Positions 9,593 through 18,950 of a DNA stretch of 64,000 nucleotides are shown here, one piece after another. The DNA lies in NCBI GenBank assembly GCA_001874325.1, contig MPCW01000005.1:1-64000 (forward strand). The letters are read 5' to 3'. The notes under the pieces were generated by a model. It was not told the DNA's origin. It worked only from the letters and a program-made list of their open reading frames with translations, and did no database searches. Positions within the stretch are counted from its first letter, which is position 1. Every line of letters starts with the position of its first letter. The position numbers and the translations under genes were made by a program. Source of the DNA: Flavobacterium sp. MedPE-SWcel. Its GTDB lineage: Bacteria > Bacteroidota > Bacteroidia > Flavobacteriales > Flavobacteriaceae.

Positions 9593-10123
9593 TTAAAGTT
9601 TATTGATTAGTTGATATATAGCTTCGTCAAAAAATTGATTTTCTCTTTTATTCCAATCTTTTTTAACCCCTATACATGTAAAGTCAAAATTAGTAAAAAG
9701 CGCTACACTCGAAACATTGGTAGGATTAATATTTGCATAAAGCTGATGCAACTGTAACGTTTTAAAAGCATAATCAATCAAAAGCCCTAAAGCTTCTGTG
9801 CCTATACCAATACTTCTTTCAGCAGTTTCTTTAATCACTATACCTACTCCTGCTCTTTGATTTAAAGGATCAAAATCAAAAATATCGATTAGACCTACCG
9901 CTTTAAAAGTATTATTTTTACAAATAACTAGACGCAATTGCTTTGCTTCAAATATATCTTGATGAGCATTGTCTAAATATTGTCTGATAAGAAATCTACT
10001 ATATGGCGTTATAGTATTACTCACTTCCCACATTTTTTCATCATTCTCTATTTGATAAATAAACTCTAAATCATCAGGCTCTAATGCTCTAAGGTAAACT
10101 GAATCTCCTTGCAACGTTATCAT
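9593..10123 (-). CDS. GNAT family N-acetyltransferase (RimJ/RimL-like)
   Basis: The 176-residue protein has the GNAT fold. It starts with LQGDSVYLRALEPDDLEF, typical of RimJ/RimL-type enzymes, and has an acetyl-CoA pyrophosphate loop in ERSIGIGTEALGLLID. The C-terminal half carries the usual LYANINPTNVSSVALF segment. It would transfer an acetyl group from acetyl-CoA to an amine. The substrate (ribosomal protein N-terminus, small molecule or other) cannot be told. It overlaps the dapF stop by four bases (ATGA) and is followed by mltG, suggesting translational coupling. Confidence 0.85.
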   Translation of the reverse strand: MITLQGDSVYLRALEPDDLEFIYQIENDEKMWEVSNTITPYSRFLIRQYLDNAHQDIFEAKQLRLVICKNNTFKAVGLIDIFDFDPLNQRAGVGIVIKETAERSIGIGTEALGLLIDYAFKTLQLHQLYANINPTNVSSVALFTNFDFTCIGVKKDWNKRENQFFDEAIYQLINKL

Positions 10124-10899
10124 ACTATTTCACCTTTAAAAACAAACATTGTAGCCCCCGTAAGGTATACATCTGCAAATTGACCTTTATTTTGTTTAAA
10201 CGAAATCTCTAACGCTCCACCAAGTGTTTGAAGTGTTACTTTATTTTTGCTTGTTTTTTCTAATATTTTCATAGCTAAAGCTACGGCTGTTACACCTGTT
10301 CCGCAAGAAAGCGTTTCATCTTCTACTCCACGTTCATAAGTACGTACCGAGAATTCATCTGCGCTATTTTGGCTTACAAAATTCACATTAGCACCTTCAT
10401 CTCCATACATACCACTATAACGAATATTCGCTCCTATTTTCTTTACATCAAGTAATTCTAAGTTATCTACTAATTCTACATGATGCGGAGAACCTGTATC
10501 TAGAAAAGCATAGTTTTCATACACCGTTACCTTGTTAACATCTTTCATTTGTAACGAAACAATACCCCCTTCATTTATAGTAGCATAATGCTTACCATCT
10601 ATAGCGTTAAAAATAGCTTCATTATCAATTATACCAAGTTTTTTTGCGAACGCTACGATACATCTTCCTCCATTACCGCACATACTACTCTCATTTCCAT
10701 CAGAATTGAAATATATCATACGAAAATCAGCATCAGTATCGTTCTCTAGTAGTATTAATCCATCAGCACCTATACCAAATTTTCTATCGCAAAGTCTATT
10801 GATGAGTTTGGTATCATTTTTGGAAAAGATATTATCACGATTATCGATCATTACAAAATCGTTACCCGTGCCTTGATATTTATAAAAAGTGTGTTGCAT
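10120..10899 (-). CDS. dapF: Diaminopimelate epimerase
   Basis: DapF interconverts LL- and meso-diaminopimelate, giving the cross-linking residue of peptidoglycan and the last lysine precursor. From the chosen start there are 259 residues. The two catalytic cysteines are visible: Cys74 in SSMCGNGGRC and Cys199 in TLSCGTGVTA. The N-terminal FYKYQGTGNDFVMID motif is intact. A start seven codons upstream (10920) would overlap the promoter element at 10918-10925, and family proteins start at MQ.TFYKYQG. First gene of the dapF-GNAT-mltG operon. dapB of the same pathway lies far away at 43123. Confidence 0.95.
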   Translation of the reverse strand: MQHTFYKYQGTGNDFVMIDNRDNIFSKNDTKLINRLCDRKFGIGADGLILLENDTDADFRMIYFNSDGNESSMCGNGGRCIVAFAKKLGIIDNEAIFNAIDGKHYATINEGGIVSLQMKDVNKVTVYENYAFLDTGSPHHVELVDNLELLDVKKIGANIRYSGMYGDEGANVNFVSQNSADEFSVRTYERGVEDETLSCGTGVTAVALAMKILEKTSKNKVTLQTLGGALEISFKQNKGQFADVYLTGATMFVFKGEIV

Positions 10900-10917
10900 T
10901 ATTTTTTGACTATCTAG

Positions 10918-10925
10918 CAAAAATA
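10918..10925 (-). promoter_or_regulatory. Promoter -7 element for dapF-GNAT-mltG
   Basis: On the minus strand this reads TATTTTTG. It overlaps the upstream candidate ATG of dapF, which supports the internal start at 10899. Confidence 0.55.
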
Positions 10926-11016
10926 CAAATAAAATAGCTTTAAATCATGGTAAATAATTTACCCTAAGCTTTAGTTTTTATTAAAATCATTAAATCAATT
11001 AAATACTATTTTAATC

Positions 11017-12405
11017 ATGAAAAGAATTTCAAGTCTATTTCTAGTAGCAATGCTCAGCGGAGCCGTTACACTTGGAGCCTACAAGCTGGTATTTGATCAA
11101 GAGTCAAATAATTCAGCCTTATCAGTTGTTCCTACAGAAACCAACTATACTAAAAATGTAAATTTAGGTGCCGAAAACGTCGATTTTACAAAAGCTGCCG
11201 AAGAGGCAGTACACACTGTTGTTCACGTTAAAAATGTATCTTATTCTAGAGCACGCCCAAACTCTATGATGGAATACATTTATGGCTATCGTGGCGGGGA
11301 ACAACGCGCACAAGTAGGTACAGGGTCTGGTGTTATAATTACCGAGGATGGTTACATAGTAACCAATAATCACGTAATACAAAATGCATCAGAACTTGAA
11401 ATAACACTTAACAACAATAAATCATACAAAGCACGATTAGTAGGTACAGATTCTAAAATGGATATTGCACTACTTAAAGTAGATACTGACGAAAAACTAC
11501 CTTATGCTACTTTCGGGAACTCTGATGACATTAAAGTAGGTGAATGGGTACTTGCCGTAGGTAATCCGTATAACTTAACATCTACCGTTACAGCAGGTAT
11601 TGTTTCGGCTAAAGCTCGTAATTTAAGTAAAAACAATATTCAATCGTTTATACAAACTGACGCTGCAGTTAACCCTGGTAATAGCGGAGGTGCATTAGTA
11701 AACACTAGTGGCCAGCTTATAGGTATTAACACCATGATATCATCTACAACAGGGTCGTATGTTGGCTACTCATTTGCAGTACCCTCTAATATTGCTCGTA
11801 AAATTATTGAAGATATTATGGAGTACGGTAATGTACAACGTGGAGTACTTGGTGTTCAAGGTGGTGAGTTAAACAGTTATGTATCTAAAGAGCTAGGGAT
11901 TAGCGAAACCCAAGGTTTTTATGTAAATGGTATTACTGAAAATTCTGGTGCAGATAAAGCTGGTATTAAAAAAGGAGATATTATTACTAGTATAGATAAC
12001 AAACCTATACGTGGTTTCTCTGACATTAATGCTTCAATAGCTACAAAAAGACCTAATGATGTAATAAAAGTAGGTATTAACCGTGATGGAGATAAACTTA
12101 ACCTATCGGTACGCCTTACAAAAAATGAGATCTATAGCTACAGTGGTCTTGATCTTGAAAATCTAAATTCTGTTGAAAAGAAAAAACTAAAACTTGATTA
12201 TGGCGTAAGGATAAAAAACATTACCGACGAACGTTATATGCCTTATTATGATGAATTAAAAGGCGGAATTATACTTAGCATAGACAATATAAAAGCTGAT
12301 AACATCGAAACAGTATCGGATGTTTTATCTAATAAAAATCCGAATCAGAAAACTCGAGTAGAAATGCTAACTAAAAATGGAGAGGTTATACGGTTCTTGA
12401 TCTAA
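11017..12405 (+). CDS. HtrA/DegQ-type periplasmic serine protease
   Basis: This 462-residue trypsin-like protease with PDZ domains acts in the periplasm on misfolded or stress-damaged proteins. It has an N-terminal signal or anchor (about residues 4-25). The catalytic triad is His119 (TNNHVI), Asp149 (MDIALLKV) and Ser223 (NPGNSGGALV). A first PDZ domain spans about 275-370 (GVLGVQG, GIKKGDIITSIDN). The last about 85 residues look like a second, poorly conserved PDZ domain. It is a single gene divergent from dapF and ended by a strong terminator. Whether it behaves as DegP, DegQ or DegS cannot be decided from sequence. Confidence 0.93.
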   Translation: MKRISSLFLVAMLSGAVTLGAYKLVFDQESNNSALSVVPTETNYTKNVNLGAENVDFTKAAEEAVHTVVHVKNVSYSRARPNSMMEYIYGYRGGEQRAQVGTGSGVIITEDGYIVTNNHVIQNASELEITLNNNKSYKARLVGTDSKMDIALLKVDTDEKLPYATFGNSDDIKVGEWVLAVGNPYNLTSTVTAGIVSAKARNLSKNNIQSFIQTDAAVNPGNSGGALVNTSGQLIGINTMISSTTGSYVGYSFAVPSNIARKIIEDIMEYGNVQRGVLGVQGGELNSYVSKELGISETQGFYVNGITENSGADKAGIKKGDIITSIDNKPIRGFSDINASIATKRPNDVIKVGINRDGDKLNLSVRLTKNEIYSYSGLDLENLNSVEKKKLKLDYGVRIKNITDERYMPYYDELKGGIILSIDNIKADNIETVSDVLSNKNPNQKTRVEMLTKNGEVIRFLI

Positions 12406-12423
12406 CTACCTTTAAATGCTATT

Positions 12424-12461
12424 AAAAAAGCCCTGTACTAATGAAGTACAGGGCTTTTTTA
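12424..12461 (+). terminator. Intrinsic terminator of the HtrA gene
   Basis: The arm AAGCCCTGTACT (12428-12439) pairs with AGTACAGGGCTT (12445-12456) around a short loop and is followed by a T run. This is a strong rho-independent terminator. Confidence 0.9.
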
Positions 12462-12521
12462 TTTGCACTAAACGCAACTTTATAATAACATTTTGGTAAA
12501 TCTCCTCCTCTACTCATTAAG

Positions 12522-12529
12522 TAATTTTG
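12522..12529 (+). promoter_or_regulatory. Promoter -7 element for the 12554 gene
   Basis: TAATTTTG matches TAnnTTTG, 24 bases before the ATG. The nearest upstream TTG (12493-12495) is 26 bases away, longer than usual. Confidence 0.5.
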
Positions 12530-12553
12530 TAAAAACTACCATCTTTAAAAATA

Positions 12554-12940
12554 ATGAAAAAGAAAACCGCTCGAAAACTAGAGTCCTTCTTACATTTTGT
12601 TACCGCCTTACTACTTATCATAAAAGGTGTAGATCAATTAATAAAAGGTTTATACTACCCCGCTACTATTATAATGGGCTTAGCTGTAATAATTCTTGTA
12701 ATTGTTCTTTTTTGGAAATCGTTAAAAATGAAACCAAAAAAAGCTAGAATAGCTTGCTGGTATGTTGCATCTCCAGCCTTTGTAGTAATGGCATACATAT
12801 TATATTTAGAGAAAAAGGAATTCTTACCTCACTTCTTTATACTATTAGCAATGATGTATCCTGTTATGGGCTTTATTTCTTCAAAAAAATTCAAAAAAAT
12901 GAAGAAAGCATCACAACAACCTTCATCAAATTTTAAATAA
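12554..12940 (+). CDS. Small multi-pass membrane protein of unknown function
   Basis: The 128-residue product has about four hydrophobic segments: FLHFVTALLLIIKGV, IIMGLAVIILVIVLFW, IACWYVASPAFVVMAYIL and FFILLAMMYPVMGF. Both ends are basic and Lys-rich, which suggests cytoplasmic termini. I recognise no family and no catalytic motif. It stands alone between two terminated genes with its own promoter. An overlapping reading frame from 12493 in another phase lacks this organised hydrophobic pattern and was set aside. Confidence 0.7.
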   Translation: MKKKTARKLESFLHFVTALLLIIKGVDQLIKGLYYPATIIMGLAVIILVIVLFWKSLKMKPKKARIACWYVASPAFVVMAYILYLEKKEFLPHFFILLAMMYPVMGFISSKKFKKMKKASQQPSSNFK

Positions 12941-13087
12941 CCTCGTTTTTGCTAATTTTTGATTAAGAAAATACTATTTTTAAAACTATAATTTTATACA
13001 ATTAACAGGGTTTTAGCCTGATAAATGTATTACTCTAAATAAGTGGAAAAAAAGTTAAATTTATTTTACGAAAACGTTTGAAATCTA

Positions 13088-13095
13088 TACTTTTG
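13088..13095 (+). promoter_or_regulatory. Promoter -7 element for GAPDH
   Basis: TACTTTTG matches TAnnTTTG, 35 bases before the ATG. No TTG sits at the ideal distance. Confidence 0.55.
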
Positions 13096-13130
13096 CACGA
13101 AGTTAACAACACTAATTAATCTTTATCTTT

Positions 13131-14579
13131 ATGAATAATAATGTTTTATACGAAAAAGAACTGTCTTTTCAAGCTGACAGAAGAAGAGCAGGAGTAGAAT
13201 TCATTAAAATTGTAAGCGATTTATGGTACGACAAATCCATAGAGCTTGTATTATTTAGAAATCAGCTTATCGACAGAAACGTAAGCGACATTATTAACCT
13301 ACATGAGTATGCTGTTGAGTTTGTAAACAAACCAATAAACATATTCGATTCAGTAGAGATCGCAAGAGCTATACAATCATTAGATCTTCCACCTTCTCGT
13401 ATCGATATTGGTAAACTTACTTACGAATATCACCTAGAAGATGACAAATATAACGATGCTACTGCTTTTGTACTTGACAAATTAAAGGCATCAAAAGAAA
13501 CTAAGGAGATAGAACCTAAAGATGTAGTACTATACGGTTTTGGTCGTATTGGTAGACTTCTTGCAAGAGAAATGATGTCTAAAATAGGTAAAGGAAATCA
13601 ACTTCGCCTAAGAGCCATTGTTACTCGTGACAAGAGTGATATTACTTTACTAGAAAAAAGAGCTTCTTTATTACGTTACGATTCAATTCACGGAGATTTT
13701 GAAGGATCTGTAAGTATCGATGCTGAAAATAATGCATTAATCGTTAACGGTACAACTGTACATATGATTAGCGCTGGTGCTCCAGAAGATATTGATTACA
13801 CAAAATATGGTATCGACAATGCTCTTATTATAGATAACACTGGTGTATTTAAAGATGAACCTGCTTTAAGACGTCACTTATCTTCAAAAGGTGCTGCAAA
13901 AGTATTACTTACTGCTCCAGGTAAAGGTGTACCAAACATCGTTCATGGTGTAAACCAAAAAGAATACAAGCCACAGGAGACAGATATTTACTCTGCTGCA
14001 TCTTGTACTACAAATGCAATTACTCCAGTACTTAAGGCTGTAGAAGACACATTAGGCGTAGTAAAAGGACACTTAGAAACTATACATGCTTATACTAACG
14101 ACCAGAACTTAGTAGACAACATGCACAAAAAATACCGTCGTGGTAGAGCTGCAGGTTTAAACATGGTAATTACCGAAACTGGCGCTGGTAGTGCTGTTGC
14201 AAAAGCACTTCCTTCATTAGCTGGTAAATTAACATCTAACGCTATACGTGTACCAGTTCCTAACGGATCATTAGTAGTACTTAACCTAGAAGTAGGAAAA
14301 GAAACTACTGTTGAAGCTGTTAACAACATCATGAAGCAATATGCACTAGAAGGAGAACTTGTAGAGCAAATTAAATATTCTCTTAACAATGAGCTAGTAT
14401 CATCTGACATTGTAGGTACATCGCAACCTGCTATATTTGATAGCAATGCTACTTTAGTTAGTGCTGATGGTAAAAACATAGTACTTTACATATGGTATGA
14501 TAACGAGTATGGTTATAGCCACCAAGTTATACGTCTTGCTAAATACATTGCTGAAGTAAGAAGATATACTTACTACTAG
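13131..14579 (+). CDS. gap: Glyceraldehyde-3-phosphate dehydrogenase, long form
   Basis: The enzyme oxidises glyceraldehyde 3-phosphate to 1,3-bisphosphoglycerate in glycolysis, or runs in reverse in gluconeogenesis. The product has 482 residues: a roughly 130-residue N-terminal extension rich in charged helix, then a complete GAPDH. The nucleotide-binding motif is VVLYGFGRIGRLLAREM (about 132-148), catalytic Cys292 is in AASCTTNAITPV and catalytic His319 in LETIHAYTNDQN. The C-terminal WYDNEYGYSHQ is present. Typical GAPDHs have about 335 residues, and this extended form is known in Bacteroidota. Cofactor preference (NAD or NADP) and physiological direction are not clear from the sequence. 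Monocistronic. Confidence 0.93.
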   Translation: MNNNVLYEKELSFQADRRRAGVEFIKIVSDLWYDKSIELVLFRNQLIDRNVSDIINLHEYAVEFVNKPINIFDSVEIARAIQSLDLPPSRIDIGKLTYEYHLEDDKYNDATAFVLDKLKASKETKEIEPKDVVLYGFGRIGRLLAREMMSKIGKGNQLRLRAIVTRDKSDITLLEKRASLLRYDSIHGDFEGSVSIDAENNALIVNGTTVHMISAGAPEDIDYTKYGIDNALIIDNTGVFKDEPALRRHLSSKGAAKVLLTAPGKGVPNIVHGVNQKEYKPQETDIYSAASCTTNAITPVLKAVEDTLGVVKGHLETIHAYTNDQNLVDNMHKKYRRGRAAGLNMVITETGAGSAVAKALPSLAGKLTSNAIRVPVPNGSLVVLNLEVGKETTVEAVNNIMKQYALEGELVEQIKYSLNNELVSSDIVGTSQPAIFDSNATLVSADGKNIVLYIWYDNEYGYSHQVIRLAKYIAEVRRYTYY

Positions 14580-14623
14580 TAGGGTAGATATAATACCAGA
14601 AATTATCTAAGTTATATATGGAG

Positions 14624-14653
14624 AGCCTGACTCAAATGAGTCAGGCTTTTTTT
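14624..14653 (+). terminator. Intrinsic terminator of GAPDH
   Basis: AGCCTGACTC (14624-14633) pairs with GAGTCAGGCT (14638-14647) around a 4-base loop and is followed by a T run. The gap between gap and the next gene is 317 bases. Beyond this terminator and the promoter at 14835-14865 I see only AT-rich sequence. Confidence 0.9.
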
Positions 14654-14834
14654 ATGAATTAATCTGCAAAGCTAAATTTTTCTTAAAATAAGTTAAAACA
14701 TAAAATTCTACTCTTAGTAATCAATCCCTACAAAATATAGCTACGCCCCTAAAACTCTAATAGTCAAATTAAATAACAACAATATTTCAACTTTTAAATT
14801 CACATATAATTAATACTATCCTTTTTGCCCGTTA

Positions 14835-14865
14835 TTGTAAAACTTAAACACTATACTTAGTTTTG
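14835..14865 (+). promoter_or_regulatory. Bacteroidota-type promoter for the DUF4437 lipoprotein gene
   Basis: TTG (14835-14837), 20 bases, then TAGTTTTG (14858-14865), both elements at ideal spacing. The ATG follows 31 bases later. Confidence 0.7.
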
Positions 14866-14896
14866 GTTTTATAAAAACTCCATTAAATAAAAGCCA

Positions 14897-15757
14897 ATGT
14901 TACATAATAAGTTTTTAAGCATACTGGTAATTGCAAGCATAACAATATCTTGCACTAATGCGAAAAAGGAAAGTCAGAGTAAAACTACTGACAGCACCCT
15001 CTCCACCACCAATCAAATTATATTAAAATCTGAAATTAACTGGGAATCATTAAATCCAGCACGGGGAGATCAAAGCCCTAAAGCTGGGACTATTTGGGGT
15101 AATCGAAACGGTTCTGAACCAACTGGTTTTCTTGCAGAATTTAAAGATGGATTTTCATCGCCACCACATATACATAACGTAACTTATCGAGCAATAGTAA
15201 TCAATGGGCTTATACATAACAATCACCCTAACGCAAAAGAAATGTGGATGCCTAATGGTTCTTTTTGGACTCAACCTGCTGGAGAACCTCATATTACTGC
15301 AGCAAAAGGAGATAAAAGCATAATAGCTTATGTAGAAATAGATAAAAGTCCATACTTAGTCAAACCAATAAAAGATTCGTTTGATAGTAGAGAAAGACCT
15401 ATTAACCTCGATAGATCTAATATTGTTTGGCTAGATGCGTCGAAAACAAGACTTGTTAAAGACAAAAGCAATGCAAAAATTGCTTTCTTATGGGCTAGTG
15501 ATACACTAAGAGGAAATCTTATAAAACTACCTCCTAAGTTTCAAGGAAAAATAATAAGCAACGGAACTATTTTTCGCGCTATTACTATTCAAGGAGAAAC
15601 AAAATATCAAGTACCTAATCAAGAAGAAGTAAAAATATTAGAACCAGGAAGTTATTTTAGTTCTAATGGAGAATCCATTCATAAAATCTCATCATCTGAT
15701 ACAGAAGAAAGCATTATATACATTCGTACAAATGACAATTTTATAATTACCGAATAA
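14897..15757 (+). CDS. DUF4437 cupin-type lipoprotein
   Basis: The 286-residue product has a lipoprotein signal: a hydrophobic stretch ending in SITISC, with Cys19 as the probable lipidated residue. Next comes a Ser/Thr-rich linker and a domain with the DUF4437 hallmarks [28 protein letters not shown] and [15 protein letters not shown]. The spaced histidines suggest a cupin metal site. A second cupin-like half follows (about 170-285, [11 protein letters not shown] and [16 protein letters not shown]). Function is unknown, and binding of a small ligand in the periplasm or on the membrane surface is inference. Its own promoter and a shared terminator make it a single-gene unit. Confidence 0.8.
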   Translation: MLHNKFLSILVIASITISCTNAKKESQSKTTDSTLSTTNQIILKSEINWESLNPARGDQSPKAGTIWGNRNGSEPTGFLAEFKDGFSSPPHIHNVTYRAIVINGLIHNNHPNAKEMWMPNGSFWTQPAGEPHITAAKGDKSIIAYVEIDKSPYLVKPIKDSFDSRERPINLDRSNIVWLDASKTRLVKDKSNAKIAFLWASDTLRGNLIKLPPKFQGKIISNGTIFRAITIQGETKYQVPNQEEVKILEPGSYFSSNGESIHKISSSDTEESIIYIRTNDNFIITE

Positions 15758-15775
15758 AAATAAAATGTATTACAT

Positions 15776-15808
15776 AAAAAATGCCCAACCTTACGGTTGG
15801 GCATTTTT
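15776..15808. terminator. Bidirectional terminator between DUF4437 gene and aconitase
   Basis: ATGCCCAACC (15781-15790) pairs with GGTTGGGCAT (15795-15804) around TTAC, with A and T runs outside. It serves both convergent genes. Confidence 0.9.
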
Positions 15809-15831
15809 ATATATAAAAGGATTGCTTTTTA

Positions 15832-18096
15832 CTATTTACTAGCAGCAGCAATAAGGTTTAGTGCAGAACCTGCATGGAACCATCCTATTTGTCCTTCGTT
15901 ATACGAATGATTAACTTTTATAGTCTCTTTAGTACCATCTGCATGTACTATTTCGATAGTAAGTTGTTTACCTGGTGCAAATTCCTTAAGATCTACAAAG
16001 TTAAATGTATCATCCTCTTGTATCTTGTCATAGTCAGCTTCGTTAGCAAACGTTAACCCTAACATACCTTGTTTTTTAAGGTTAGTTTCGTGTATACGTG
16101 CAAACGATTTTACAAGTACTGCTCTTACACCAAGATGTCTTGGCTCCATAGCAGCATGCTCACGAGATGAACCCTCACCATAGTTGTGGTCTCCCACTAC
16201 CATAGATGCTATATTAGCCGCTTTATAAGCACGTGCTGTAGCAGGTACTTCGCCATACTCGCCTGTAAGCTGATTTTTAACGTTGTTTGTTTTCTTATTA
16301 AATGCATTAATACCACCTATAAGCATATTATTAGATATGTTATCTAGGTGACCACGGAAACGTAACCAAGGTCCTGCCATAGAAATATGGTCGGTAGTAC
16401 ATTTTCCGAATGCTTTTATAAGCAGTTTAGCCCCCATGATGTTTTCACCATCCCAAGGCTTAAATGGAGTTAATAATTGTAAACGCTCTGATGAATCGCT
16501 TACACTTACTACTACACCAGATCCGTCTTCTGCTGGCGCTTGGAATCCTGTATCTTCTGCATCAAATCCTTTAGGAGGTAGCTCGTTACCTGTTGGCTCA
16601 TCAAGCATTACCTCTTCTCCATTCTCATTGATTAGCTTATCAGTGATAGGGTTAAATCCTAAATCACCAGCTATTGCTAAAGCAGTTACAAGCTCTGGAG
16701 AACCCACAAATGCAAGTGTGTTAGGGTTACCATCTGCACGCTTAGAGAAGTTACGGTTGAAAGAGTGAACAATAGTGTTTTTCTCTTCTTTTTCAGAACC
16801 TTCTCTGTCCCACATACCAATACATGGTCCACAAGCATTAGCAAATACAGTCGCTCCAATTTTATCGAAAGTATCGATAAATCCATCACGCTCTATAGTA
16901 TAACGTACTACTTCAGATCCTGGAGTAATCGTAAATTTAGATTTTGTTTTCAGGTTTTTATCAGCAACCTGCTTTGCAAGTGAAGCTGAACGAGAAATAT
17001 CTTCGTAAGATGAGTTAGTACAAGACCCTATCAAACCTACTTGGATATTTAATGGCCATCCGTTTTTCTCTGCCTCTTCTCTCATTTTAGAGATAGGTGT
17101 AGCTAAATCCGGAGTAAAAGGTCCATTAAGGTGTGGCTCAAGCTCATCAAGGTTTATTTCGATAACTTGATCGAAATATTGTTCTGGATTAGCATATACT
17201 TCATCATCTCCTGTTAAGTGCTCAGCAACCTCGTTAGCAGCATCAGCTACATCAGCACGGTTAGTAGCACGTAGGTAACGATCCATAGACTCGTCATAAC
17301 CAAATGTAGATGTAGTAGCTCCTACTTCTGCACCCATGTTACAAATAGTACCTTTACCAGTACAAGACATTGCTTTAGCTCCTTCTCCAAAATATTCTAC
17401 AACAGCACCAGTACCACCTTTTACAGTAAGTATACCTGCTACTTTAAGTATTACATCTTTTGGTGCAGCCCATCCAGATAATTTACCTGTTAACTTAACA
17501 CCAATAAGTTTCGGGAATTTAAGTTCCCAAGCCATTCCGCTCATTACATCTACTGCATCAGCACCACCTACACCAATTGCAAGCATACCTAGACCACCTG
17601 CATTTACTGTATGAGAGTCAGTACCAATCATCATACCTCCAGGGAAAGCATAATTTTCTAATACTACTTGGTGAATAATACCTGCTCCTGGTTTCCAGAA
17701 ACCAATACCATATTTATTAGATACAGAAGAAAGGAAGTCAAAAACTTCATTACTCTGCTCTTTTGCTCTTTTTAAATCTGTTTTTGCATCAACCTTTGCT
17801 TGTATAAGGTGATCACAGTGTACCGTAGTAGGTACTGCAACTTTAGCCTTACCTGCGTGCATAAACTGTAGTAATGCCATCTGCGCAGTTGCATCTTGAC
17901 AAGCTACTCTGTCTGGTGCAAAATCTACATAGTCACTACCACGTGTAAATGCTTGAGAAGGTTTACCTTCCCAAAGGTGTGAATATAAAATCTTTTCAGA
18001 AAGTGTAAGTGGACGACCAACAAGATCACGTGCCTTATCAACACGTTCAGCCATATTAGCATACACTTTTTTTATCATCTCGATATCAAAAGCCAT
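15832..18096 (-). CDS. acn: Aconitate hydratase (mitochondrial-type)
   Basis: Aconitase isomerises citrate to isocitrate via cis-aconitate in the TCA cycle using a [4Fe-4S] cluster. The protein has 754 residues, matching the mitochondrial-type family. Cluster ligands are Cys359 (LIGSCTNSS) and Cys422/Cys425 ([11 protein letters not shown]). Substrate-site landmarks include [29 protein letters not shown] and, in the swivel domain, [21 protein letters not shown]. It is transcribed alone. The 283-base upstream region contains a promoter element and a large inverted repeat (see 18253-18316), a plausible control site. Confidence 0.95.
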   Translation of the reverse strand: MAFDIEMIKKVYANMAERVDKARDLVGRPLTLSEKILYSHLWEGKPSQAFTRGSDYVDFAPDRVACQDATAQMALLQFMHAGKAKVAVPTTVHCDHLIQAKVDAKTDLKRAKEQSNEVFDFLSSVSNKYGIGFWKPGAGIIHQVVLENYAFPGGMMIGTDSHTVNAGGLGMLAIGVGGADAVDVMSGMAWELKFPKLIGVKLTGKLSGWAAPKDVILKVAGILTVKGGTGAVVEYFGEGAKAMSCTGKGTICNMGAEVGATTSTFGYDESMDRYLRATNRADVADAANEVAEHLTGDDEVYANPEQYFDQVIEINLDELEPHLNGPFTPDLATPISKMREEAEKNGWPLNIQVGLIGSCTNSSYEDISRSASLAKQVADKNLKTKSKFTITPGSEVVRYTIERDGFIDTFDKIGATVFANACGPCIGMWDREGSEKEEKNTIVHSFNRNFSKRADGNPNTLAFVGSPELVTALAIAGDLGFNPITDKLINENGEEVMLDEPTGNELPPKGFDAEDTGFQAPAEDGSGVVVSVSDSSERLQLLTPFKPWDGENIMGAKLLIKAFGKCTTDHISMAGPWLRFRGHLDNISNNMLIGGINAFNKKTNNVKNQLTGEYGEVPATARAYKAANIASMVVGDHNYGEGSSREHAAMEPRHLGVRAVLVKSFARIHETNLKKQGMLGLTFANEADYDKIQEDDTFNFVDLKEFAPGKQLTIEIVHADGTKETIKVNHSYNEGQIGWFHAGSALNLIAAASK

Positions 18097-18252
18097 AAAA
18101 AGTTGTATTTAATGTTCGTTTGTAAAAAAGTGCCGTAAAATTAGTAATTCTTAAATCAATTAAAAAATTTTTAGCGTTTCTTTACTTTATAAGAATTATT
18201 ATTTATAGACGTTCTATTTTGATGCAAATAATACAATAAAACCACATAACGG

Positions 18253-18316
18253 GGTCTTTTTTTTACGAATTCTCAAAATATCAATCGTATTTTGAGAATT
18301 CAAAAATAACAAGACC
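18253..18316. repeat. Large inverted repeat upstream of aconitase
   Basis: A perfect 14-base stem (GAATTCTCAAAATA at 18267-18280, complement at 18288-18301) with a 7-base loop is enclosed by a second short pair, GGTCTT (18253-18258) and AAGACC (18311-18316). The inner arm touches the promoter element at 18301-18308. It is not followed by a clean T run on either strand, so a terminator is unlikely. Confidence 0.75.
18301..18308 (-). promoter_or_regulatory. Candidate promoter -7 element for aconitase
   Basis: On the minus strand this reads TATTTTTG, matching TAnnTTTG. It would give a leader of about 200 bases. Its last base is the first base of the inverted repeat. No TTG is found at the usual spacing, so this is tentative. 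Confidence 0.45.
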
Positions 18317-18326
18317 TTTATTAACG

Positions 18327-18366
18327 AAAAGAGCCGTTTGTACTAGTGTACAAACGGCTCTTTTTT
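18327..18366 (-). terminator. Intrinsic terminator of the 18380-18769 gene
   Basis: GAGCCGTTTGTAC (18331-18343) pairs with GTACAAACGGCTC (18348-18360) around TAGT, with A and T runs on the two sides. It separates the small membrane protein gene from the aconitase promoter region. Confidence 0.88.
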
Positions 18367-18379
18367 AACAATTTTTTTT

Positions 18380-18769
18380 TTAAAAAGATATTGTTAATAC
18401 ATTATCTTCATAACTTTTATCTGTTGTAAGGTAATTATAAAGCATTCTTCCTGCCATAAAAATAGCAGTTCCGAGTATTATTCCTCCTATACTCATTAAA
18501 AGCACGAAACTTGTTGTTATTGTTTCAAACTCTCTTAATTCTGAATATAAAGCTGCTAACATATATAAAGAAAACATACCTAATATGTTTCCGTATATAA
18601 TTCCTGCAAGCCTATTTTTATAAATAAGCTGTAAGAGTAAAAGCCAAACAGATAATAAGGCAATGTAATTGATATAATTATTAGAAATAAAGTTTTCTAA
18701 TGACCAAGCAACGCCAAGACCTATAAAAAAGATCTCAGGTAAATGTTTAAGTTTAAGGGGTAACTTCAT
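18380..18769 (-). CDS. Small four-helix membrane protein of unknown function
   Basis: The 129-residue product has about four hydrophobic segments: IFFIGLGVAWSLENFI, YIALLSVWLLLLQLIY, IIYGNILGMFSLYMLAALY and FVLLMSIGGIILGTAIFMAG. The N-terminus is basic (KLPLKLKH). I recognise no family. An ATG seven codons upstream (18790) overlaps the promoter element at 18788-18795, so the start at 18769 is chosen. It is the same general kind of small unknown membrane protein as the 12554 gene, but no clear sequence similarity is visible between them. Confidence 0.65.
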   Translation of the reverse strand: MKLPLKLKHLPEIFFIGLGVAWSLENFISNNYINYIALLSVWLLLLQLIYKNRLAGIIYGNILGMFSLYMLAALYSELREFETITTSFVLLMSIGGIILGTAIFMAGRMLYNYLTTDKSYEDNVLTISF

Positions 18770-18787
18770 TTTTTTTAGATTAGGCAA

Positions 18788-18795
18788 CAAATATA
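18788..18795 (-). promoter_or_regulatory. Promoter -7 element for the 18380-18769 gene
   Basis: On the minus strand this reads TATATTTG, matching TAnnTTTG, and it decides the start codon of the gene. No TTG is seen at the usual distance. Confidence 0.5.
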
Positions 18796-18950
18796 TAACG
18801 AAGAATTGATCTTGTTATTATATTTAGCAAAAAATTATTAACTAAAAATTGAAGATATGTTAATAAACACTTAATTTAACTGAGTTATCAGTATTTTACT
18901 TACAATTTAACTGATCATTATAGAATAATGTGTAATTATCAAAAAACGAT

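Noticed and set aside
12493..12747. 84-residue frame overlapping the start of the 12554 membrane gene
   Set aside because: It overlaps the promoter element at 12522-12529 and is in a different phase from the gene with organised membrane segments.
17930..18040. CACGTG-containing sequences as parS sites
   Set aside because: They lie in the aconitase coding sequence and lack the symmetric flanks of parS.
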